From: Stutzerimonas nosocomialis
GTDB taxonomy: Bacteria; Pseudomonadota; Gammaproteobacteria; Pseudomonadales; Pseudomonadaceae
Reading direction: 5' to 3'
Assembly (NCBI RefSeq): GCF_005876855.1
Contig: NZ_QLAE01000037.1
Span: forward strand, 1-48,521
DNA: 48,521 bases
Of the stretch, positions 43,301 through 48,521 are shown one piece after another. The position numbers and the translations under genes were made by a program. How positions within the stretch are numbered: the first letter of the stretch is position 1; the number at the start of each line of letters is the position of its first letter. Below the pieces are notes generated by a model that was not told the origin of the DNA, did no database searches, and was given only the letters and a program-made list of their open reading frames with translations.

Positions 43301-44458
43301 CGCTCGGCGCAGCAGCAGAGCGAGCTGGAGACGGTGCAGGCGTCGAGCCTGCAGAAGGATCAGTTCTTCGCCGTGCTTTCCCACGAGCTCAAGCACCCGC
43401 TCAACCTGGTGCAACTCAACAGCGACCTGATCGCGCGCTCGCCGCTGGTACGTGGCGCGCCCTCGCTGACCAAGGCGGTGCAGGCGATCCAGAGCGCGGT
43501 ACGCAGCCAGTCGCAGATCATCGACGACCTGATGGACGTCTCGCGCATCCGCACCGGCAAGCTGCGACTGAGCATGGATACCGTGCACCTGCAGGCGCTG
43601 CTGTCGCGCATCGAGACGGTGTTCCAGCCGTTGGCCGATGGCGAGGGGCTGGCCTTCGACGTCATCCGATTCGACCAGCCGCTGTACGTCAAGGGCGATC
43701 CCACCCGGCTCGAGCAGATCGTCTGGAACCTGCTGAACAACGCCTGGAAATTCACCCCCTCGGGCGGGCTGATCCGGCTCACGCTGGACCGCGAAGGGGA
43801 CATGGCACGACTGGACGTGGTCGACAGCGGGCAGGGCATGACCGAGGACTTCCTGCCCAAGGTGTTCGACATGTTCGGACAGGCCGAAATGCAGCACGCC
43901 CAGCGCGCCAGGCATGGCCTGGGGATCGGCCTGGCGCTGGTCAAGCAGCTGGTCGAAGCCCATGGCGGACAGATCGAGGCCTATTCCGAAGGCATCGGCC
44001 GCGGCGCTCGCTTCAGCCTCTGGCTGCCGATCCACTTGCAGACCGAAATCGAGCTCGACGCGGCCCAGGGTTCGCAGCGCCCGGGTGAGCTGAGCGGGCT
44101 GAGCATCCTCCTGGTGGACGACTCGAAAGACATTCTCGAGACCCTGCAGATGCTGCTCGAAAGCGAGGGCGCCGAGGTCACCACCGCGCCGGGTGGGGAA
44201 GAGGCCCTGGCCCTGGCCGAAGGGACCCGTTTCGACCTGATCCTCTCGGACATCGGCATGCCGCGCCTGGACGGCCACCAGCTGATGCGCGCGATTCGCC
44301 AGGGTGGAACCAACGCCGCGACCCCCAGCATCGCCCTGAGCGGCTACGGCACCCTGCAGGATGTCGAAAAGGCCAAGGCGGCGGGTTATGGCACCCACCT
44401 GCGCAAGCCGGTGGACCTGGACACCCTGATCCAGGTCATCCGCAGCATTGCCGTCTAG
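40325..44458 (+). CDS. CheB-CheR-PAS-histidine kinase-receiver hybrid protein
   Basis: This 1377-residue protein joins, in order: a CheB methylesterase domain with its triad (S29 in GIGASAGG, H56 in IMHLSP, D148 in SGTGSDGSVG); a CheR methyltransferase (about 220-490, FFRDRDAFEAL, SAACSTGEEAYSLAML, CRNLLIYLDRDIQSEVL); a long coiled coil (about 673-760, repeats of EELQ/EELR); two PAS domains (about 762-1000); a histidine kinase with phospho-His H1020 (SHELKHPLN), N-box WNLLNNAWKF, G-boxes VVDSGQGM and GLGIGLALVK; and a receiver with D1309 (ILSDIGMPRLDG) and the Lys of LRKPVD. No membrane helix is present. AGGA lies before ATG 40325. No chemoreceptor or CheA gene is near. Confidence 0.93.
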   Translation: MSDSVELPNLNPAAVRSDLKFPVVGIGASAGGLKVLMSLFEHLPAECGMAFVVIMHLSPKHESSADRILQTVTRMPVIQVTKAVPIEANHVYVIPPSSDLLMNDGYLRLVEPTRERGAHVAIDLFFRTLADVHHSHAIGLVLSGTGSDGSVGLARIKEQGGITMAQSPADAEYDSMPRSAIETGKVDIVLPVVDMPQRLIELSTNIKQLKVPSLLAPEAEIAEEQVGERPLAKTVDLALRDILTVLRTRTGHDFRHYKQATVLRRIERRMQVNAVRDMPSYAAFLHKNVEETPALLDDMLIGVTNFFRDRDAFEALERDVIPELFDRVANRDPDERELRIWSAACSTGEEAYSLAMLLSEQAYLKNSDAALHVFATDIDERALETARSSLYPEAIMTDVPPARMRQFFVKEGNHCRLKKELREKVLFARHNLLRDPPFSRLDLIACRNLLIYLDRDIQSEVLRIFHFALNPGGYLFLGSSETADACSHLFAPVDKKNRIYRALDVASSLRRSPITTLQGMPSSMPSPLVKEPRNRRKRFSFADVHQRVLEQYAPPSVVVNHESEIVHMSDRAGRFLRYIGGEPSLNLPALVLPELRLELRTALYQAVHTGKSVEARRVRLERDDRTYYVNMVVRPFRDDEAGNDFMLVLFDEVEDVMGGGDERVHGAAKDSVLTQLENELQRTKEQLQITVEHSETSTEELRASNEELQAINEELRSATEELETSKEELQSINEELITVNAELKAKVDETSKINDDLQNLITSTDIATVFVDREMRIKWFTPRARDIFNVIGNDTGRSLLDITHRLDYPQLTRDASEAFEALHLVEREVASHDGRWYLARLLPYRTMDDRIQGAVLAFLDITARRKAEERMRAGEAHMKLLAQSTRGYAIITQDCAGVITTWNTGAEAIFGYTEQEAVGQSIDIIFTPEDIEQGRPEQERQDALFDGQTSDERWHRRKDGSRVFCTGLVNPLIDTSPVGFAKIARDVTEQRQRSAQQQSELETVQASSLQKDQFFAVLSHELKHPLNLVQLNSDLIARSPLVRGAPSLTKAVQAIQSAVRSQSQIIDDLMDVSRIRTGKLRLSMDTVHLQALLSRIETVFQPLADGEGLAFDVIRFDQPLYVKGDPTRLEQIVWNLLNNAWKFTPSGGLIRLTLDREGDMARLDVVDSGQGMTEDFLPKVFDMFGQAEMQHAQRARHGLGIGLALVKQLVEAHGGQIEAYSEGIGRGARFSLWLPIHLQTEIELDAAQGSQRPGELSGLSILLVDDSKDILETLQMLLESEGAEVTTAPGGEEALALAEGTRFDLILSDIGMPRLDGHQLMRAIRQGGTNAATPSIALSGYGTLQDVEKAKAAGYGTHLRKPVDLDTLIQVIRSIAV

Positions 44459-44816
44459 CGGCCGCCCTGGCGTTGTGCGTCGGCCGCGGACGCGCAACCG
44501 GGCGGCCAGGCCGACGTCGCCGATGCCGCACGGTCGTCGCCCGGCGGCCCGAGCGGGTCGCGACCCCCGGGTCGATCGGCTAGAATCGCCAGCGCTCACG
44601 ATCGAGACGACCCACGCATGACCCCTCGCATGTTCATCACCTGGCAGCCCAGTCCGCCATAGCGCCACGCCCCCGCCTCGCCGCGCGAATACCGCTGCCT
44701 CCGCGCCGGCCGTCTGCTGCCGTGTATGGATTTCGTCCCCGCAGCCTGTTTCAGCTCAGCCTTCGCATCCGTCCGCCCGCGCCTGGGGTGGCGATGCCTT
44801 CGTTCTGGATACCCCG
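44459..44816. other. 358-base intergenic region before the SulP gene
   Basis: A -10-like TAGAAT lies at 44581-44586 without a good -35. Downstream, an ATG at 44618 opens a 14-codon ORF ([14 protein letters not shown], stop TAG at 44660-44662) that could be an upstream ORF; its ribosome-binding site (GAGACGA) is weak. The remaining 150 bases are GC-rich with nothing I can identify. Confidence 0.3.
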
Positions 44817-46304
44817 ATGCTTTCTTCGATTCGACAAACCTGGTTTTCCAATCTGCGCGGCGACGTGCTCTCCGGGCTGGTGGTCGCGCTCGCGCTGATT
44901 CCCGAGGCGATCGCCTTCTCCATCATCGCCGGGGTCGATCCCAGGGTCGGGCTCTATGCCTCGTTCTGCATCGCCGTGGTCATCGCCTTCGTCGGTGGCC
45001 GCCCGGGAATGATCTCCGCGGCCACCGGGGCGATGGCGCTGCTGATGGTCACGCTGGTGCGCGAGCACGGCCTGCAGTACCTGCTGGCGGCCACGCTGCT
45101 CTGCGGGGTCTTCCAGATCGGCGCAGGCTACCTGCGGCTGGGGTCGCTGATGCGCTTCGTCTCGCGCTCGGTGGTGACCGGGTTCGTCAACGCCCTGGCG
45201 ATCCTGATCTTCATGGCGCAGCTGCCGGAGCTGACGGGCGTCACCTGGCACGTCTATGCGATGACCGCGGCGGGCCTGGCGATCATCTACCTGTTTCCCT
45301 ACGTGCCGAAGCTCGGCAGGGTCATCCCCTCGCCGCTGGTGTGCATCCTGACGCTCACCGCGGTGGCGATGGTCCTGGGTCTGGACATCCGCACCGTCGG
45401 CGACATGGGCGAGTTGCCCGATACCCTGCCGGTGTTCCTCTGGCCGCAGGTGCCGCTGACCCTCGAAACGCTGCTGATCGTGCTGCCGTATTCGGCCGCG
45501 CTCGCGGTGGTCGGCCTGCTGGAGTCGATGATGACGGCGACCATCGTCGACGACCTGACCGACACCTCCAGCGACAAGAACCGCGAGTGCAAGGGGCAGG
45601 GCGTGGCCAATATCGCCTCCGGCCTGTTCGGCGGCATGGCCGGCTGCGCGATGATCGGCCAGTCGGTGATCAACGTGAAGTCGGGTGGGCGCACCCGGCT
45701 GTCGACCCTCATCGCGGGTGTGGTGCTGCTGCTGATGGTGGTGTTCCTGAGCGACTGGGTCAGCCAGATCCCGATGGCGGCCCTGGTGGCGGTGATGATC
45801 ATGGTGTCGATCGGCACCTTCAGCTGGGATTCGGTGCGCAACCTCAGGCAGTACCCCCTCTCCACCAACATCGTCATGGTGGCCACCGTCGTGGTGGTGG
45901 TCTTCACTCACAATCTGGCCTACGGTGTGTTGGTCGGGGTCCTGCTGGCGGCCATGTTCTTCGCCAACAAGATCGCCCACTATCTGGACGTGACCTCCGA
46001 GCAGGATGCCGCCAGCGATACGCGGACCTACCGTGTGGTCGGCCAGGTGTTCTTCGCGTCGGCCGACCGCTTCACGGCGGCGTTCGATTTCAGGGAGGCG
46101 CAGGATAAGGTGATCATCGACCTCAGTCGTGCCCATTTCTGGGACATCACCGCCGTTGGCGCGCTGGACAAGGTGGTGCTCAAGCTGCGGCGCGAAGGCG
46201 CTGCGGTCGAGGTCCTGGGATTGAACCGGGCGAGCGCCACTCTGGTCGATCGCTTCGGCGTGGCGGACAAGCCCGACGCGATCGACAAGCTGATGAGCCA
46301 CTGA
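44817..46304 (+). CDS. SulP-family anion transporter with STAS domain
   Basis: The 495-residue inner-membrane protein has about ten to twelve helices (residues 15-395) and a C-terminal STAS domain (about 400-495, containing [23 protein letters not shown]). SulP hallmarks are [73 protein letters not shown] and the run after it. The shorter bacterial SulP group includes bicarbonate and sulfate transporters; the ion is not certain. A universal stress gene begins 13 bases after its stop, so the two form an operon. Confidence 0.9.
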   Translation: MLSSIRQTWFSNLRGDVLSGLVVALALIPEAIAFSIIAGVDPRVGLYASFCIAVVIAFVGGRPGMISAATGAMALLMVTLVREHGLQYLLAATLLCGVFQIGAGYLRLGSLMRFVSRSVVTGFVNALAILIFMAQLPELTGVTWHVYAMTAAGLAIIYLFPYVPKLGRVIPSPLVCILTLTAVAMVLGLDIRTVGDMGELPDTLPVFLWPQVPLTLETLLIVLPYSAALAVVGLLESMMTATIVDDLTDTSSDKNRECKGQGVANIASGLFGGMAGCAMIGQSVINVKSGGRTRLSTLIAGVVLLLMVVFLSDWVSQIPMAALVAVMIMVSIGTFSWDSVRNLRQYPLSTNIVMVATVVVVVFTHNLAYGVLVGVLLAAMFFANKIAHYLDVTSEQDAASDTRTYRVVGQVFFASADRFTAAFDFREAQDKVIIDLSRAHFWDITAVGALDKVVLKLRREGAAVEVLGLNRASATLVDRFGVADKPDAIDKLMSH

Positions 46305-46317
46305 GGAGCTACCTGCG

Positions 46318-47169
46318 ATGTCCCACGTCCTGGCCTGTATCGATGGCTCACCTTCCGCGGCGGCGGTGTGCGATTGCGCGGCGTGGGCCAGCAGCACCCT
46401 CGGCGCCCCCCTGACCTTCCTGCATGTGCTCGACCAGCGGCGCTATCCCGTCTCGGGAGACCTGAGCGGCACCCTGGGTCTGGGCAGCCGCGAATACCTG
46501 CTCGAAGAGCTCGCGGCGCTCGATGAAAAGCGCGCCAAGCTGGCCCTCGAGCACGGGCGGGTATTGCTCGAGGCGGCCTGCGAGCGTGCCCGCCAGGCGG
46601 GCGTCCCGCAGGCCGACACGCGCCAGCGCCATGGCGATCTCGCCGATACGCTCAGCGAGCTGGAAGACGACTTCCGACTGCTGGTGATCGGCCGGCAGGG
46701 CGAGGGCAGCGGCCTGTTCGGGCAGCACATCGGCAGCAACCTGGAAAGCGTGGTGCGGACCCTGCACCGGCCGATCCTGGTCACCACCGAGCACTTCACG
46801 GCGCCGCGCAGCGTGATGCTGGCCTTCGATGGCAGCACCACCGCGCGCAAGGGTGTCGCCATGCTCGCGGCGAGCCCGCTGTTCGCCTCGCTGCCGGTCC
46901 ACCTGGTGATGGTCGAGGCCGATACCCCGGAAAATCGCGCCCAGCTCGAAGCGGCGGGCGAGGGGCTGCGCTGCGTCGGTTTCAGGGTCGAGCTCGCGAT
47001 CCGTTCGGGCGAAGTCGAGCCCACGCTGCACGCCTACCAGGAAGAAAAGGGCGTGGACCTGATGGTGATGGGCGCCTACGGGCACTCGCGCATCCGCCAG
47101 TTCTTCGTCGGCAGCATCACCACCGCGATGATCCGGGCCAGCCGTACGCCGCTGCTGCTGTTGCGCTGA
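46318..47169 (+). CDS. Tandem universal stress protein
   Basis: The 283-residue protein has two UspA domains, about 1-150 and 155-283. The second shows VMLAFDGSTTARKGVAMLA and ends MGAYGHSRIRQFFVGSITTAMIRASRTPLLLLR, with the GxxGHSR-x9-GS/T motif that binds ATP in this family. The first domain has VIGRQGEGSGLFGQHIGSNLESVVRT in the same place. GGAG ten bases before ATG 46318 sets the start. Being in one unit with the SulP transporter suggests it acts with that transporter, as seen in many proteobacteria. Confidence 0.9.
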   Translation: MSHVLACIDGSPSAAAVCDCAAWASSTLGAPLTFLHVLDQRRYPVSGDLSGTLGLGSREYLLEELAALDEKRAKLALEHGRVLLEAACERARQAGVPQADTRQRHGDLADTLSELEDDFRLLVIGRQGEGSGLFGQHIGSNLESVVRTLHRPILVTTEHFTAPRSVMLAFDGSTTARKGVAMLAASPLFASLPVHLVMVEADTPENRAQLEAAGEGLRCVGFRVELAIRSGEVEPTLHAYQEEKGVDLMVMGAYGHSRIRQFFVGSITTAMIRASRTPLLLLR

Positions 47170-47233
47170 GCAAAAAGCGCGACCCGTCGGTCGGCAGATG
47201 CGATGATCTGGCGCTCGACACGGGAGCCCTTCG

Positions 47234-48148
47234 ATGCCTGAACATTCGTCCCTGACCGAACTTCATCTGCAACATGGCGACTGGCAGCTGTCGCTGTGCC
47301 CGGCGCTCGGTGGCGCCATTACCGCCCTGCGTTTCGGCGGCCTCGACGTCCTGCGGCCCTGGGATGGTTCCGACAGCGTGCGGCGCAGCGGCTGCTTCGT
47401 CCTGGCGCCGTATTCCAACCGCATGGGTGGTGGCCAGTTCAGCGCCGACGGGCAGTGCCACGTGCTGAGGCGAAACTCGCCCGATCACGACCTGCCCATT
47501 CATGGCGTCGTCTGGAAGCGCCAGTGGCAGGTGCTCGAGCAGCGGCCCGATAGCCTGACGCTGGGTTACACCCACCACGCCGACACGGCCGGAGGCGCCC
47601 AGGACTGGCCCTTCGGTTTCCGCCTCGAGCATCGCCTGCACCTGGACGGCGATGCGCTGCGGTTGCAGCTGCGCCTGCACAACCTCGATGCGAGGCCGAT
47701 GCCGGCCGGGCTGGGGTGGCATCCCTACTTCCCACGGCACGACGCAGTGATGCTGCAGTTCGTGGCGGACCAGGTCTGGCATGGCGACGCGAACCAGCTG
47801 CCCGCACGGGCCGGCGCGGTGCCGCCAGACTGGGACTTCAGCGTGGCGCGGCCGCTCGAGGAACCGGGCCTGGACAACTGTTTCGCCGGCTGGAACCGCC
47901 AGGCGCGGATTCGCTGGCCGCGGCGGGGGCTGGAGCTGGCGCTCGAGGCCGATGCCGGGCTCGATCACCTGGTGGTGTTCACGCCGCCGGCCGTCAATGG
48001 CTTCTTCGCGGTGGAGCCGGTGTCGCACCTGAACAACGCGCTCAATCAACCGGACCCCGCCGCGCACGGCGTGCAATGGCTCGCGCCGGGCGAGTCGATG
48101 CAGCGTGACTGGACGCTGCGAATCGCCACCCGGTCTGCCACGGCATAA
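47234..48148 (+). CDS. Aldose 1-epimerase (galactose mutarotase) family
   Basis: The 304-residue cytosolic protein has the galactose-mutarotase fold signatures: APYSNRMGGGQFSADG, HGVVWKRQW and PAGLGWHPYFPRH, with two catalytic-type histidines, and the Glu of GFFAVEPVSHLNNALN near the end. Members interconvert alpha and beta anomers of hexoses; relatives act on other sugars or on hexose-6-phosphates. Its stop lies in the A run of the oprD terminator, so the transcripts meet head to head. Confidence 0.85.
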   Translation: MPEHSSLTELHLQHGDWQLSLCPALGGAITALRFGGLDVLRPWDGSDSVRRSGCFVLAPYSNRMGGGQFSADGQCHVLRRNSPDHDLPIHGVVWKRQWQVLEQRPDSLTLGYTHHADTAGGAQDWPFGFRLEHRLHLDGDALRLQLRLHNLDARPMPAGLGWHPYFPRHDAVMLQFVADQVWHGDANQLPARAGAVPPDWDFSVARPLEEPGLDNCFAGWNRQARIRWPRRGLELALEADAGLDHLVVFTPPAVNGFFAVEPVSHLNNALNQPDPAAHGVQWLAPGESMQRDWTLRIATRSATA

Positions 48149-48177
48149 AAAAAGCCCGTCACGAGGACGGGCCAAAA
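48147..48177 (-). terminator. Rho-independent terminator of the porin gene
   Basis: GCCCGTC (48154-48160) and GACGGGC (48166-48172) form a stem. On the minus strand the stem is followed by seven T, and preceded by five; it therefore fits termination of the porin transcript, though the flanking A run would also give a weak signal on the other strand. Confidence 0.8.
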
Positions 48178-48215
48178 AGGAAATGCCGTAACAGGAGCAA
48201 ACGGGTGGAGCGGCG

Positions 48216-48521
48216 TTACAGGATCGACAGCGGGTAGTTGAAGATCAGGCGGTTCTCGTCGAACTCGTTGCTGCTGAAGTCGCGACGCATGGTCGCGTTG
48301 CGCCAGCGCATGCTCAGGTTCTTGAGCGCTCCGCTCTGGATGGTGTAGGCCAGCTCGGTCTCGCGGCCCCACTCCTTGCCGTCGGTGACGGTGGCGGTCT
48401 GCACGTTGTCGCCGCTGATGTAGCGGTTCATCAGGGTCAGGCCGGGGATGCCGAGGGCGGCGAAGTTGTAGTCGTGGCGCACCTGCCAGGAGCGCTCCTT
48501 GGCGTTGTCGAAGCTGGAGCT
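48216..48521 (-). CDS. OprD-family outer-membrane porin, C-terminal fragment
   Basis: The frame is open from the right edge to TAA at 48218-48216 (about 101 residues). It reads SFDNAKERSWQVRHDYNFAALGIPGLTLMNRYISGD, then ETELAYTIQSGALKNLSMRWRNATMRRDF and NRLIFNYPLSIL, the conserved final strands of OprD/OccD-type porins, ending with the hydrophobic strand needed for outer-membrane assembly. OprD porins import amino acids or organic acids. The N-terminal part is outside the window, so the substrate type cannot be told. Confidence 0.9.
   Translation of the reverse strand, partial: SSSFDNAKERSWQVRHDYNFAALGIPGLTLMNRYISGDNVQTATVTDGKEWGRETELAYTIQSGALKNLSMRWRNATMRRDFSSNEFDENRLIFNYPLSIL

Noticed and set aside
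40286-44668. A 1460-codon minus-strand frame opposite the CheB-CheR hybrid kinase
   Set aside because: Length is striking, but composition (His, Gln, Val, Leu repeats) is typical of the antisense of a GC-rich gene and the sense strand has all the catalytic motifs.
44751-46397. A 548-codon minus-strand frame, very rich in His, Asp and Gln, opposite the SulP gene
   Set aside because: Antisense of a membrane protein gene gives this composition; there is no domain or ribosome site.
1-48521. CRISPR arrays, phage genes, toxin-antitoxin pairs, rRNA or tRNA
   Set aside because: No regularly spaced repeats, phage structural genes or RNA genes of these kinds were seen on either strand.

Overview
The window looks like a chromosomal stretch from a Pseudomonas-type gammaproteobacterium (Pseudomonas sensu lato). 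It has high GC and dense coding. It carries pseudomonad-type families (DUF2790, OprD porin, CbiG-CobJ fusion, CobN with ChlI/ChlD-like partners), and its intergenic gaps are seeded with a REP-type repeat built on GCGGTC(A/T/C)(A/T/G)GACCGC-like arms and GTGGGAGCGG. No rRNA, tRNA or CRISPR array was seen.

Left part (1-14,000): the tail of an IS110-family transposase abuts what looks like a cut REP. Then come a galactarate/altronate dehydratase-family gene with a D-2-hydroxyacid FAD dehydrogenase; a DUF3649-PepSY-DUF3325 membrane operon of the kind linked to iron/siderophore uptake; a 2-hydroxyacid dehydrogenase of the glyoxylate-reductase type; a GAF/degenerate-GGDEF/EAL signalling protein behind a long hairpin-rich leader; a DadA-type amino acid dehydrogenase behind a tandem glycine riboswitch; a small secreted DUF2790 protein; an ArsO-like flavin monooxygenase; and a PRISE-like SDR reductase.

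Middle (14,000-34,350): nearly the whole corrin-ring section of vitamin B12 synthesis. Three adenosylcobalamin riboswitches drive three of its transcription units: (sORF)-cobE-cobM, cobW-cobN, and cobG-cobH-cobI-cobJ. A fourth unit, cobL-cbiD-cobK, lies back to back with the third. The pathway is the oxygen-dependent type (CobG) but uses CbiD where CobF would be expected, and cobalt insertion appears to use CobN with ChlI-like and VWA (ChlD-like) partners. A class I DAHP synthase sits between cobN and the chelatase partners. Its 5' region holds a promoter, a leader peptide with an aromatic run (YCFYGYWF), a 15-bp perfect-stem terminator with an 11-T tail, and then a second, tyrosine-rich mini-ORF just before the gene. 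This is the most unusual regulatory arrangement I found in the window.

Right part (34,350-48,521): a TSUP transporter; a KaiC-like double ATPase overlapping a single-domain response regulator; a class C beta-lactamase that runs into the regulator from the other strand; a membrane diguanylate cyclase with a GGEEF site; a very large CheB-CheR-PAS-histidine kinase-receiver fusion; a SulP anion transporter with a tandem universal stress protein; a galactose-mutarotase-type epimerase; and the 3' end of an OprD-family porin with its terminator.

All calls rest on reading the translated sequence and motifs; no database search was run. Names of orthologues in other pseudomonads are from memory.
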